Shown here: positions 22,101-27,585 of the stretch, one piece after another
Numbering within the stretch: the stretch's first letter is position 1
Layout: every line of letters begins with the position of its first letter
Origin: Meghimatium bilineatum
Taxonomy: Eukaryota; Mollusca; Gastropoda; Stylommatophora; Philomycidae
DNA: 64,000 nt
Reading direction: 5' to 3'
NCBI GenBank assembly: GCA_034231615.1
Contig: CM067307.1
Location: 3,921,647 to 3,985,646 of the forward strand
Program-made: the position numbers and the translations under genes
Notes under the pieces: generated by a model
Databases searched by the model: none
What the model was told of the DNA's origin: nothing
What the model saw: the letters and a program-made list of their open reading frames with translations, nothing else

Positions 22101-23824
22101 ACCCAACCAAGAAGCGATAAATTCTAAGTTAATGTAATGATATTATTATATGATATAACTATCAAATTCAAAGTTAATGTAATGATATTATTATATGATA
22201 TAACTATCAAATAAAAAAGAAGTAGCAATTTAAAAATTTAACAATAATGCATTTCTGTTTCAAGTTCTAAAAATTCCTTATTCCTTTTTTTTATTATTTA
22301 TTTTTTATTGGTTAGTTAGATCATATAGTACATCAACTTAGCATTGATTACTTGCTGGTTGGTAGTATGTGGTCACAAGAATGAATGTAGTGGTTTAAAT
22401 CTTTAATATGATATCTGTACTTTTTGGCCATTACAAAGTTTAGTAATTAAGTAATACGTTTAGCTGTGAGCTGGTAGCTCTTAACAGCTCATAGCCTTTC
22501 TGAATAAAAGTACAAGTCGCCTTCAGTTGAGTAACTGAGGTGGCACTCATATTTATATAAGGTGTGCTGTTTAAAGGCATGGTTATGTTATGGAGGTTTA
22601 TGGAAGCATGGTTCAATCAAATACCATGACGAGTGATCACATTTCTTCACATCCCTCTGTCTCTTGTGTTGTTAATAAGTTCAGTTGGTGACAATTTCTC
22701 ATGCCACAGTAACAAGTCATCCAAAATTTCTCACTTTGTTTTCCTTTCTCTCTTTGTCCACTTAATTTTTCCAGTATTTATTAAATAATCAAGTTTTGCT
22801 TTTCTCATCACATACTCTACAATCTTGACTGCCTACTTCTAATTTATGCTATAGTTTGTCTTTTTACTCCAGCATGTCTGAGGACTTCTACATTAGTTTT
22901 CTTGGCTGTCCATGGAATTTTCATCATTCTTTTCAAAAGCCACGTTTCAGTAACATTCAACTCACATTGACCTTTTTTTTAACTCTATACTTCACATAGA
23001 ATTTCACAACAAGTCTTCATATTGACAACAACAACACAAGATGTATAGTGCCCACAGGTGCCCTGTTGCATCAAAATATGCAGCATGGAGATGTACTGAC
23101 AAAGGGTAAAGTGAAAAAAAAAATTGTAATACAAATAGTGCACGACTGTAAACAATTTTTTCGAAATCACCACTGTGAAACTAATAGAAGAATTAACTGG
23201 ACACCAATAGAGATAGAACTCAGGAAGCTGCACAAGTGATGGACAGGAACTAAACTAAGAAAATCAACAGAATGTATTGTAATATAGACATTGTTCTGAA
23301 ACCCACAGTGAATAAAGGAAAGAGAAGAACACTGCATACATGAAGGAAAGAGAAGACCACTGCATACATGAAGGAAAGAGAAGACCACTGCATACATGAA
23401 GGAAAGAATTGGATACAGATACATAAGGGATGGGTAAGACATGAGAAATAAATGAAAGTAACAGTTAAAGATAGGACATGGTTCTTTGAGAGTCACAGAG
23501 TGAGAGGTGAACTGACAAGCAGGAAGGCAGATATAAAAAAGGAGTTTGAGCTGATGACTTTTGCTGATGCTACAGTGTGTGTACACTGATGTTGAGATCC
23601 ATCTGTGTAAGATAGTGATGAGAACATGTCTAGTTATTGAATGCAGTGTTGCCAACATGGTCCTAAAAAAAATCAGATAGGATAGTGATCTGTGTGTGTG
23701 TTTGTAATCTAAATAAGAAATGCAATTTTGTATTTGTTTTTCAGAAAAATATGAAGATTCCTACTGTATGCCATACTCTGCAAGTTCTTATCATCATATC
23801 CGCCATGTGATGCTGTCAGGATGA
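1047..23824 (+). CDS. Cadherin-superfamily transmembrane protein, 3' part of gene (13 exons joined by hand)
   Basis: A calcium-dependent adhesion-type receptor at the cell surface. The joined exons show LDRE and DVNDNNP (cadherin calcium-binding motifs), then ATDADIGRNAEL (the A-D-D-G-N motif of the next EC repeat), then about 200 residues that are not EC-like. One helix rich in I, L and V (exon 13313..13490) ends in CCGW, followed by a lysine-rich cytoplasmic tail. Exons: 1047-1189, 3173-3333, 3813-3981, 4461-4619, 5600-5806, about 10065-10174, 10850-10962 (or 10998), 13313-13490, 15225-15391, 17354-17455, 19377-19447, 21841-21982, 23757-23824. Intron phases agree everywhere except 4619/5600. 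The order EC, non-EC membrane-proximal domain, helix recalls PCDH15/CDH23, where that domain has a ferredoxin-like fold; this comparison is inference. I see no catenin-binding motif. The 5' end is off the window. Family assignment is secure; the subfamily is not. Confidence 0.88.
1205..1330. repeat. CTAT/CTCT-rich microsatellite
   Basis: Pyrimidine-only run of CTCTATCTAT-type units just inside the intron after the first cadherin exon. Confidence 0.9.
1405..1440 (+). mobile_element. Fragment of dispersed repeat family E
   Basis: GATAAAGGCCTTTTGGTTGA motif, also seen at 35893 and, diverged, at 7948. No longer match extends here. Confidence 0.45.
1543..1632. repeat. 45-bp direct duplication
   Basis: Two near-identical copies beginning AATAGCTGTAGAGAATT and ending ATATGGCTGGTT, in tandem, one substitution apart. 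Confidence 0.85.
2086..2545 (+). mobile_element. LINE 3' fragment: end of RNase H-type C-terminal region
   Basis: Frame reads GHNQLNSHLNRLKIIPSAL, then a cysteine/histidine motif LCLCG...TAEHVLQDC and, after a frame break, KLYGSSEEL and FIKKTRLAV. This is the usual end of jockey-type LINE ORF2 proteins. It is broken and not a host gene. Confidence 0.72.
2714..2843. repeat. 18-bp minisatellite, about 7 copies
   Basis: Unit GACCATTTCTCAACAGTA with edge copies more diverged. It lies in a cadherin intron. Confidence 0.88.
2870..3090 (-). mobile_element. tRNA-derived SINE family A, near full-length copy
   Basis: Matches 31500-31760. The tRNA-like region (B-box region near 3022-3040, A-box region near 3059-3079) is decayed. 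A poly-C run sits in the body. Confidence 0.68.
3173..3333 (+). CDS. Cadherin exon b: start of last EC repeat
   Basis: Acceptor AG at 3171-3172, donor GTATGT at 3334. It encodes PHFYNTEASYN followed by ATDADIGRNAELTYNLL, the A-D-D-G-N calcium signature of an EC repeat. Phases 2 in and 1 out match both neighbours. Confidence 0.9.
3440..3640 (-). mobile_element. Dispersed repeat family C, minus-strand copy
   Basis: Carries TTCATTCTCAAACTCC and the TTGCGCCA...CATCCG segment shared with 43980-44140, matching the reverse of the elements at 16.1, 19.5 and 34.7 kb. Confidence 0.55.
3813..3981 (+). CDS. Cadherin exon c: end of last EC repeat
   Basis: Acceptor TTTTCAG ending 3812, donor GTCAGT at 3982. 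It encodes GEIRLQ, then YKIEIQAKDAGEPS (a typical EC F-strand with the AKD motif), and ends SNVVVTLRLGISR. No DxNDNxP linker follows, so this is the last EC repeat before the membrane-proximal region. Confidence 0.9.
4461..4619 (+). CDS. Cadherin exon d: start of membrane-proximal domain
   Basis: Acceptor CTGATTGCAG ending 4460, donor GTAAGA at 4620. It encodes NTFYTQYETFLSDLEQIV and LRLWCIEEYEG, which do not look like an EC repeat. It ends in phase 2 (AT of an ATG codon), but the next recognisable exon starts in phase 0. One lost G before the donor would repair the phase. A donor at GTAAAT inside the exon (after the codons for LTP), or a missed microexon, are alternatives. Confidence 0.8.
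4644..4949. repeat. 43-bp minisatellite, 7 copies, each with a splice-acceptor-like site
   Basis: Spacing of GCTAGC is exactly 43 (4648, 4691, 4734 and so on to 4906). Every unit contains CTTTCTTTTCAG, a strong pyrimidine tract plus AG, followed by ATTGTAAAT. The copies look virtually identical, so the expansion is recent. Confidence 0.93.
4960..5599. repeat. 40-bp minisatellite, 16 copies, abutting a cadherin exon
   Basis: Unit begins GTAAAACTGTATAACAA and ends TTACGTAAAACACAAG. It varies mainly at one site (ACG, CCG or CTG). The last AAG is followed directly by coding sequence at 5600. Confidence 0.95.
5600..5806 (+). CDS. Cadherin exon e: membrane-proximal domain, abuts a minisatellite
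   Basis: An open frame of 69 codons starting VDQLYNELTDYH. The only possible acceptor is the AAG that ends the last unit of the 40-bp tandem array, so the repeat array touches the exon. The donor is GTAACT at 5807 (phase 0). A second donor, GTATGC at about 5819 (phase 2), would also splice in frame, directly to the exon at 10850. Confidence 0.75.
5807..6189. other. Intron sequence, nothing recognised
   Basis: AT-rich sequence with scattered stops. No repeat or gene is recognised. Confidence 0.5.
6192..6412. repeat. 27-bp minisatellite, 8 copies
   Basis: Unit ACAGATCAACTGACCATAG plus CATGTACC. Variants are C/T changes only. It runs directly into a LINE fragment. Confidence 0.92.
6405..6665 (+). 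mobile_element. LINE ORF2 C-terminal relic
   Basis: Broken frames encode RWKYLGHILRLD, WTPEGKRRRGKPKIT and, further on, DRKTWRIKTSALCAACG. These are typical of the C-terminus of RTE/CR1-like endonuclease-reverse transcriptases. Confidence 0.7.
6720..6975 (-). mobile_element. LINE ORF2 C-terminal relic
   Basis: Reverse strand matches the elements at 41105-41345 and 12471-12855 (FGHFMRQ...NIVTTGKIE-type region). Confidence 0.68.
7314..7420 (-). mobile_element. Dispersed repeat family C, 3' end
   Basis: ATTCTCAAACTCCTGCAGAT followed by AGCAAGATGTAGTCCGG is the reverse of the 3' end seen at 16364, 19688 and 34908. Confidence 0.65.
7725..7955 (-). mobile_element. LINE reverse-transcriptase core relic
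   Basis: Minus-strand frames give ISPVLFN, then ALEDHQTSINTGGRLLC and YVNDIDHSVGSKSEL. This is the RT region around the catalytic FADD box, here changed to YVND, so inactive. The 2-kb minisatellite starts at its edge. Confidence 0.75.
7978..9967. repeat. 2-kb minisatellite of mixed 24- and 26-bp units, about 80 copies
   Basis: Unit TTGTGTGTTGTCATTTGTAT plus GTTT or GTTTTC, with A/C variants (GTATG or GTCTG). It is stop-free over long stretches in several frames, giving long meaningless cysteine/valine-rich ORFs. It lies in the intron between the exons at 5806 and 10065. Confidence 0.96.
9968..10058 (+). mobile_element. Dispersed repeat family E, right flank of the 2-kb array
   Basis: CCTCATAACCCTTTAGT through CTACGTAAGTACT matches 35965-36040. 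A diverged left flank lies at 7948-7977. The array is therefore inside an old element copy. Confidence 0.7.
10065..10174 (+). CDS. Cadherin exon f (probable): extracellular, two N-glycosylation sites
   Basis: An open frame containing FANVIIDENSTACF and HFNNLT. The end at ACCAA|GTGATT is phase 2, exactly what the next exon (10850) needs, and phase-0 acceptors match the exon ending at 5806. Three AAG acceptors are possible (exon starting 10050, 10065 or 10104); the start is uncertain. It lies just right of the 2-kb minisatellite. The sequons NST and NLT suit an extracellular position. Confidence 0.55.
10293..10587. repeat. 32-34-bp minisatellite, about 9 copies
   Basis: Unit GATAACTTACACAACAACAT plus TTAGAAGATAGT, with a GA insertion in some units. 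Confidence 0.9.
10611..10809. repeat. Direct duplication, copy 1 (next to cadherin exon g)
   Basis: Nearly identical to 12218-12375 apart from an extra stretch of about 41 bases. Its end lies 40 bases from the acceptor at 10849. Confidence 0.88.
10850..10962 (+). CDS. Cadherin exon g: extracellular stalk
   Basis: Acceptor TATATCAG ending 10849. It encodes PADVHIYGLRDN and an acidic stretch, then KVKDFLLQDELLSVV. Two donors keep phase 1: GTAATC at 10963 and GTTTGA at 10999. The longer form adds NQEGDPNNNLQ. The first donor looks stronger. Confidence 0.75.
11225..11560 (+). mobile_element. LINE ORF2 C-terminal relic
   Basis: Frames give QQVKWFGHFLRINPNQIP, YGYRAKSSSRK and, near the end, RLPPLHVTAGVN. 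It shares the end with 39640-39825 (LPPLRLTASVGA). Confidence 0.65.
11690..11890 (-). mobile_element. Poly-C dispersed repeat (family D), minus-strand copy
   Basis: G-runs and TTTGCTAAAAGGGGGAGG match the reverse of the copies at 25.05, 26.3 and 48.9 kb, but with strong divergence. Confidence 0.5.
12218..12375. repeat. Direct duplication, copy 2
   Basis: Second copy of 10611-10809, about 1.6 kb downstream. The exon itself is not duplicated. Confidence 0.88.
12471..12855 (+). mobile_element. LINE ORF2 C-terminal relic with (GAT)n 3' tail
   Basis: Encodes LEAIEMWFYRRMLRVPW, KTNVEVLKESN, FFGHFMRQAGLENIV and TTGKIEGNRDRG, then ends CACCTGATGATGATGAT. This is the common RTE-like C-terminal region with a GAT-repeat tail. 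It is broken by a stop after DRG. Confidence 0.78.
13313..13490 (+). CDS. Cadherin exon h: juxtamembrane segment and transmembrane helix
   Basis: Acceptor TTTTTCCTTCAG ending 13312, donor GTAAGA at 13491. It encodes SQWEYLNITSVRPYRERT, then the helix MIVIILAIILGLILV and LCLILIYCCGW. This is the only transmembrane helix found in the gene. Phase 1 in, phase 2 out. Confidence 0.9.
13660..13805. repeat. Degenerate short tandem repeat (AAGTTAAG / GGATAAGA)
   Basis: Irregular repeats of GGATAAGAAAGTTAA in the intron after the transmembrane exon. Confidence 0.6.
13880..14255 (+). mobile_element. LINE ORF2 end with zinc-finger-like C-terminus
   Basis: Frames give TPLGERKKG, KMLKIKL-type LKAFNINYDTWK and then PCQNCSRTFRVTIGIISHL, a C2H2-like finger found at the C-terminus of some LINE ORF2 proteins. 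Frame-broken. Confidence 0.65.
14390..14660 (+). mobile_element. LINE ORF2 C-terminal relic
   Basis: Begins FLGHVMRRGGLENIV-like, then TTGKIEGKRDG, and continues ENFGCFESLA-type sequence ending with a TNRGLWRDMIT motif, matching the family at 12471 and 45191. Confidence 0.7.
14680..15000 (+). mobile_element. LINE ORF2 C-terminal relic, zinc-finger family
   Basis: Encodes RIDDKHIAEQLILAHSK, KKCFKDPLKVSLKSFNI and, after a frame slip, a continuation. The KKR-KD-LK-SLK-FNI pattern is typical of this LINE family. Confidence 0.7.
15225..15391 (+). CDS. Cadherin exon i: lysine-rich cytoplasmic tail start
   Basis: Acceptor TATTCAG ending 15224, donor GTTAGT at 15392. It encodes RKKETKKQISVKSQKG, a basic stop-transfer stretch directly after the helix, then EPEVNEVKHK and SLFDSEIKGHD. 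Phases 2 in and 1 out fit both neighbours. Confidence 0.85.
15470..15920 (-). mobile_element. LINE ORF2 C-terminal relic (RTE-like)
   Basis: Minus-strand frames read LLRINYIEHKTKIFV, LAGYQVPVLAVVKLCKL, VWFGHVTRHNSLSKII and GIVKGERRRGK. A longer intact stretch than the other copies, in the intron between cadherin exons i and j. Confidence 0.8.
16130..16425 (+). mobile_element. Dispersed repeat family C, near full-length copy 1
   Basis: Shares AGAATAGTAGCACTGTTTA, ATGCATGTCATAAGAG, a TGTGTCAGGCCAAAAG block and the 3' end CTGCAGGAGTTTGAGA with the copies at 19.5 and 34.7 kb. About 280 bases and apparently non-coding, SINE-like. Confidence 0.72.
16478..16757. repeat. Degenerate ~23-bp minisatellite
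   Basis: Unit TATGTTACTTGGTAACTTC plus TGGA, about 11 copies. Each unit carries the palindrome GTTACNNNGTAAC in most copies. Confidence 0.8.
16840..17040. repeat. Degenerate tandem repeat with CACCCATGT / CATCATTCAAC
   Basis: Loose repeats of TGTGTCATCATTCAAC and TCACCCATG. Confidence 0.55.
17354..17455 (+). CDS. Cadherin exon j: small cytoplasmic exon
   Basis: A 102-base exon with acceptor TATGTTCAG ending 17353 and donor GTAAGG at 17456. It is open in the required frame (ANSLSDMQSLIMPSPD, then FLPRYAVIEVRN). Its length is a multiple of three and it is phase 1 on both sides, so it could be skipped without changing frame. The 38-bp minisatellite begins about 50 bases downstream. Confidence 0.72.
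17508..18826. repeat. 38-bp minisatellite, about 35 copies
   Basis: Unit GATTAGTCAAGAACATGCAG plus ACAAATAATTTGTTTAAA. Variants such as ATAATTT/ATCATTT and AAAGATT/AAAGGTT recur along the array, suggesting multi-unit duplication steps. Confidence 0.96.
19075..19240 (+). mobile_element. LINE ORF2 C-terminal relic, second family
   Basis: Frames give HDTLLKDLLEGKVEG-like sequence and VAANLRCEDGT, ending CACTTGATGATGAT. It matches 29105-29385 (VAANLRCRDGT). Confidence 0.7.
19268..19358. repeat. Three tandem copies of an acceptor-like motif before exon k
   Basis: TTCAGTTTTTATTATCCTG plus TGTGATATTTC, about 31-33 bp, repeated. Each copy provides TTTCTTCAG. Confidence 0.8.
19377..19447 (+). CDS. 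Cadherin exon k: cytoplasmic tail
   Basis: Acceptor TTTTTCCCAG ending 19376, donor GTAGGT at 19448. It encodes DDSDDVLQNHSYLG and SVKSSTDIL, acidic and serine-rich. Phase 1 in, 0 out. Three copies of a motif ending TTTCTTCAG precede the true acceptor. Confidence 0.75.
19500..19740 (+). mobile_element. Dispersed repeat family C, copy 2
   Basis: Starts CTGAAAGGGGAGCAAAGAAT and ends CTGCAGGAGTTTGAGAACAA. Aligns with 16130-16425 and 34685-35055, with an internal deletion. Confidence 0.75.
20060..20400 (+). mobile_element. LINE ORF2 C-terminal relic
   Basis: Frames read RIRNENIRRL, MPILDYIRRQQIKWFSHA and YKARGRP. Related to 48300-48700. Confidence 0.7.
20446..20531. repeat. 47-bp minisatellite, left part (interrupted)
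   Basis: Almost two units of the array that resumes at 21610. The second unit is cut off inside ATGTGAACTTGT. Confidence 0.9.
20532..21609 (-). mobile_element. 1.08-kb (CAAA)n-tailed retroelement inserted in a minisatellite
   Basis: The insert splits the 47-bp array and is flanked by a 12-13-bp direct repeat, CATGTGAACTTGT (20519-20531 and 21610-21622). At its left edge it has TTTGTTTGTTTGTTTTG, so on the minus strand it ends in (CAAA)n, as in non-LTR retroelements. It is visibly richer in G and C than its surroundings. Two segments (about 20827-20912 and 21055-21145) are a diverged internal duplication around TTCCGGTATAGGAA. Minus-strand frames of up to about 100 codons exist, but I recognise no domain. 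Confidence 0.82.
21610..21840. repeat. 47-bp minisatellite, right part, ending in a functional acceptor
   Basis: About five units, each starting ATGTGAACTTGTAACTTC and ending TTATTTTTCCCAAGAG. The final unit end reads CCCAACAG and is the acceptor of exon 21841. Confidence 0.93.
21841..21982 (+). CDS. Cadherin exon l: cytoplasmic tail
   Basis: Acceptor TTTTTCCCAACAG ending 21840, donor GTAAGT at 21983. It encodes STPGKLQTLTSLTDST, then RAIVVTLKRQPPF and FCGVTYDP. The acceptor is homologous to the end of the 47-bp repeat unit that fills the preceding 230 bases. Confidence 0.82.
22115..22212. repeat. 48-bp direct duplication
   Basis: AAGTTAATGTAATGATATTA plus TTATATGATATAACTATCAA, twice. Confidence 0.88.
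22650..22945 (-). mobile_element. LINE ORF2 C-terminal relic
   Basis: Reverse complement matches 58650-59035: the MRKAKL / KINWTK / MWLLKRMMKIPW-type region. Confidence 0.65.
23316..23406. repeat. 28-bp minisatellite, 3-4 copies
   Basis: GAAGGAAAGAGAAGACCACT plus GCATACAT. Confidence 0.88.
23757..23824 (+). CDS. Cadherin terminal coding exon
   Basis: With the AG at 23755-23756 the frame reads YSYCMPYSASSYHH, then VMLSG and a TGA at 23822. An AG 12 bases earlier (23743-23744) has the better pyrimidine tract, but joining there makes a TAA at the junction, ending the protein at TYDP. Either choice ends the protein here. Confidence 0.6.
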
Positions 23825-23875
23825 TAAGTCAAGAAATACAAAGATACCCATCTCATATCAGCCCATGATAGCCTG

Positions 23876-23947
23876 TTTTACAAGCATGTTTTACAATCAT
23901 GTTTTACAATCATGTTTTACAAGCATGTTTTACGAGCCTGTTTTACA
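23876..23947. repeat. ~13-bp tandem repeat in the cadherin 3' UTR
   Basis: GTTTTACAAGCAT / GTTTTACAATCAT, five to six copies between the stop codon and the poly(A) signal. Confidence 0.85.
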
Positions 23948-24011
23948 ATTCTGTCAATATTTTGTGAAAGCTAAATCTAATACACCAAACAATAGAAAGA
24001 ATCCTGTACAG

Positions 24012-24021
24012 AATAAATAAA
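24012..24021 (+). terminator. Polyadenylation signal of the cadherin gene
   Basis: Two overlapping AATAAA hexamers lie about 190 bases after the TGA in the same orientation. No other good candidate lies closer. Confidence 0.65.
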
Positions 24022-24615
24022 AATATTAAATAATTGTTTCCTATTTGACTTTCTTCTAACCATGAAGTAGGGCATACCTCTACAAGAGAATACAAATGTT
24101 GTCTTTTAATGTAGACATTAGATCAAATTAACTTTTATATTAAATTTGGAAATGGTTAGCTTCAGTGATCAAACTGTTGCTCAACAAAAACAGAAGCAAA
24201 AATGTATCACATTTTATTTTGGGCAGGACAATGTCTTGTACTTAACATTTCATATTACACATTACACAAGTGGGCCATCCATTAAACTATATATAAATAA
24301 AAGTGGTGGAGATGTGATCCAAATGCATGAAAACATATTGAGGCAGTGGTAGAATGAAAAGTATGTTTACATCACAAATACATCAATATATATATATATA
24401 TCATCTATCAATACACCCATCATCAAGTCAAGGATGTTAGGGGTACTAAATTGGATGTATTAACCCTCCGACCGGGTATCCCGTGATTTCCGTGTGCTCC
24501 ACCTACTGGCTTAATTTTACACATCCCACGATCTCCGCTTTCTCGCAATTATTTATGTTTCTTTGCATTCCTATCCAGCGATTTAAAATACTGATAATAT
24601 TCAGAATGTTGCTTT
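24022..24615. other. Intergenic, nothing recognised
   Basis: AT-rich sequence with a short TA run near 24387. No gene or known repeat is recognised. Confidence 0.5.
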
Positions 24616-24846
24616 GAGGTAAGAACAGAGTTGCTATATATGTATTTGAGGTAAGAACAGAGTTGCTATATATGTATTTGAGGTAAGAACAGAGTTGCTA
24701 TATATGTATTTGAGGTAAGAACAGAGTTGCTATATATGTATTTGAGGTAAGAACAGAGTTGCTATATATGTATTTGAAGGTAAGAACAGAGTTGCTATAT
24801 ATGTATTTGAGGTAAGAACAGAGTTGCTATATATGTATTTGAAGGA
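24616..24846. repeat. 32-bp minisatellite, 7 copies, each with a 5' splice-site consensus
   Basis: Unit GAGGTAAGAACAGAGTTGCT plus ATATATGTATTT. Every unit has AG|GTAAGA. It lies in intergenic sequence downstream of the cadherin gene. Confidence 0.92.
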
Positions 24847-25049
24847 CTAATGAAATTGAAGGGGAATTTGATGATGATATCGATTACGTGACTGCCAATG
24901 CTTTACATGACTGCCAATACATTTTTTTTTACAAAACTTCCAGAAATAAATATGCGGTCAGAGGGTTAACACACAGTCTACCAGCATCTTTTATCTTCAG
25001 TGATGCTGATCAGTGTGGACAAATCTTTACCTGTCCACAGGCCCATGGA

Positions 25050-25295
25050 GAAGGCAAATGTGAACCCCCCCCCCTCATTAGCAAATCTGAACATCAGTTT
25101 TAGTACTAGGAACTTAGCCAAAAGGTTAATAAAACCACTCTCTTACCGATTTTTCACAAACAGGTTAATAAAACCACTCTCTTACCGATTTTTCACAAAC
25201 AGGTTAATAAAACCACTCTCTTATCGATTTTTCACAAACATGTTAATAAAACCACTTTCTTACCGATTTTTCAAAAACAGGTCTTCAAATTGCCA
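25050..25295 (+). mobile_element. Poly-C dispersed repeat (family D) with an internal 39-bp array
   Basis: Poly-C, then AGCAAATCTGAACATCAGTT, TTAGTACTAGGAACTTAGCC and a segment reading AAACCACTCTCTTACCGA. It is shared with 26325-26560 and 48860-49110. Confidence 0.72.
25123..25280. repeat. 39-bp minisatellite, 4 copies, inside family D
   Basis: Unit AGGTTAATAAAACCACTCTC plus TTACCGATTTTTCACAAAC. The other copies of the element carry this segment once. Confidence 0.9.
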
Positions 25296-25800
25296 GTAAA
25301 ATAGTGAAATCTACACACAAAAACAGACGAATTACCTTTATTTTGTTTTTAGGTAAAACACCTATTTGTATCTATGGTCCTGCCAGTATATATTGTCTAC
25401 CCATGATTTGCTTGTCTCCTCTGCATCTTCCACCCTCAACTGTACCCTGCAATGTAGTTTTTGACAGAGCAAACTGTAATCTTGCTTGATTATGGAAGTG
25501 CCTGACAGTTTTCATTTTTTGGCCTCTGTTAGCTTAACTAAGGATCTATTCCGCTGCAAGGATTTATTCTCAATTGTGGATGTAGACTACAGAAATCCAT
25601 GTAGTCCTGAGCTATTTGTTCCTTCAGTTCTTTGTTTGTCTATCTTGATAAAGATCTATTTTGTTGAAACAATTATTTGTTCTTTGTTGTAGACTCTACA
25701 TAAAACTTATTTAAAGTAAAAATGAAAGAAAACTGCAGCAAAACCTTTTCTCATAAGGTAAATGAGAAAAATATGGGGGGGGGGGGGGGGGGAATGAATT
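25296..25800. other. Dispersed-repeat debris, no gene
   Basis: Segments around 25430 (TCAACTGTACCCTG) and 25645 (TTGATAAAGATCTATTTTG) recur, diverged, near 27650 and 35890. A G-run of 17 is at 25776. Confidence 0.5.
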
Positions 25801-25910
25801 AAGATTAAAATTCAGTTTTACAAGGGAGAAATACACACTGTAAATGTTTTGACCACAAGGCCTTTGTAAAAATAAAGACAAACACTAAAACTGGAAATAA
25901 ACTTACATTT
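25801..25910 (-). repeat. Dispersed repeat, inverted partner of 26640-26750
   Basis: AAGGCCTTTGT and AAATTCAGTTTTACAAG match the reverse of 26640-26750. Confidence 0.65.
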
Positions 25911-25920
25911 AAATTAAAAT

Positions 25921-26125
25921 ATGTAGGCATCCAGCTCTGTGTCAGTGTGATGCAGTGTGCATCTGTTATGACCGAGTTCAAACCCCGCTGTAGGCAATTC
26001 TGCATCCAGACTGCTCAGAAAGTAATAGCAAACTACTGAACATATTTATAGTGCCTAGAAAATTATTACAGCCACAACATGCAAGGATGATGACTACATC
26101 CTGAATAGGATATACTACCATTTTT
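25921..26125 (+). mobile_element. tRNA-derived SINE family B, copy 1
   Basis: B-box-like GACCGAGTTCAAACCCC, then CAGACTGCTCAGAAAGTAAT and an end resembling GAATAGGATATACTACCA. It matches 47756-47965 over its length. Confidence 0.7.
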
Positions 26126-26324
26126 ATTTTTATTTAGCATATGTTGCCATACCAAGATATCTCAGCATGTAGTTTATAATATTTCTGTTGCATTCTACAT
26201 TATTTCTATCTGATCCTCTCATGGTACAAACCAGTAGATATTTACAGGTCAGGGGTGTTTAAACACAAAGAAAAAATTGACATTTCATTCGTAGGGTCTT
26301 TATCAAGATAGTTGATAAAGATTT

Positions 26325-26560
26325 CTGCCCCCCCCCCCCCCAGCAAATTAAAACATGACTTTTAAGTACCAGGCATTTAGTCAATATGTGGGTATAGATG
26401 AAACTCCTCTCTTAATGGTTTTTCACAAAAAGGTAATCAAATTTTGCATAAAAAACAGGGAATTTCACAGGAGAAATGTCTAGTGACCTGATTTTTTGTC
26501 TTTCACAATGGTCAATAGTCAAAATAACAAAATAGTTTTTTAAAGCTAAAACCCTTTCTT
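26325..26560 (+). mobile_element. Poly-C dispersed repeat (family D), copy 2
   Basis: C14, AGCAAATTAAAACATGACT, TTTTAAGTACCAGGCATTTAG-like core and GGTTTTTCACAAAAAGGT. The 39-bp segment is present once. Confidence 0.7.
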
Positions 26561-26639
26561 TACTGAAAATGTATCTACATAACATCTATGGTAATACCTA
26601 CATACTAAAGACCTGCTATAGTGGTGCCTACATACTTCC

Positions 26640-26750
26640 TTTAGTACTATTTCCAGTTTTTGTGTTTGCCTTATCTGGACAAAGTCCTGTTAGTCGTGAC
26701 ATTGACTCTTGTGTGTTTGTCTTTCTTGTAAAACTGAATTTTAACCTTTT
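26640..26750 (+). repeat. Dispersed repeat, inverted partner of 25801-25910
   Basis: TTTCCAGTTTTTGTGTTTG and TTGTAAAACTGAATTTTAA shared in opposite orientation, about 0.8 kb apart. Confidence 0.65.
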
Positions 26751-26844
26751 TCTTAAACAAAAAAGTATTTAACCCATTTCATACATAAGTTTCTATATTT
26801 ATCTCCCATGTAGAACACAGTTTTACTGCAATCTCATCATCATC

Positions 26845-27100
26845 ATCAAACCCATAACACTTCAGTGTCGTAGGGGTGCCAATCTGGAAACATCAACACA
26901 AAATCCTGTCATGTCTCTCTGTTCTCAGTTCCTTATTTAAGCATGGAGAATCTGAATTCTGTCTACTCTTTAATATTCTTAATCCATACTTTCTTGTGTA
27001 GTCCTCCTCTTCTTCTACCCTCAACTGTTCCATGTAGGATAGTTTTAGAAGGGGAATCCTGCAGTCTTCCATTCATTTAATCATATCTTACGACATGCAT
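26845..27100 (-). mobile_element. LINE ORF2 C-terminal relic (RTE-like)
   Basis: Minus strand encodes LQDSPSKTILHGTVEGRR-like sequence, homologous to 15470-15920, with shared GTCGTAGGGGTGC 3' part. Confidence 0.72.
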
Positions 27101-27372
27101 GGTAGAGGATAGTGATACTATTTTTTTGCTCCCCTTTCAGGCCTCTCTAATATCTGAGCAGCACATGAAATGAGAATGGGATTCTAAAATCCCAGAAACT
27201 GAAATACTGTATTTGAAAAGTATTGTTTATCAGCAATATATTATTTAGTTATCTATTATTGTCATTTTTATCATCCTTCAGTCTTATCCAGGACTCCCAC
27301 TGTGTCTTTATCATTTTTTTCCATAATAAATTGTTATCTTATAATGACTCTCTTTTGTTAAAGTTTATTAAG

Positions 27373-27585
27373 TTTATTTGTGTATGTGAATGTCCTGTGT
27401 ATCCTATTTGTGTATGTGAATGTCCTGTGTATCCTATTTGTGTATGTGAATGTCCTGTGTATCCTATTTGTGTATGTGAATGTCCTGTGTATCCTGCTTC
27501 TGTATGTGGATGTCCTGTGTATCCTGCTTCTGTATGTGAATGTCCTGTGTATCTTATTTGTGTATGTGAATGTCATGTGTAGCAA
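27373..27585. repeat. 30-bp minisatellite, 7 copies
   Basis: ATTTGTGTATGTGAATGTCC plus TGTGTATCCT. The period is a multiple of three, so it is open in several frames; I see no sign of a gene. Confidence 0.93.
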
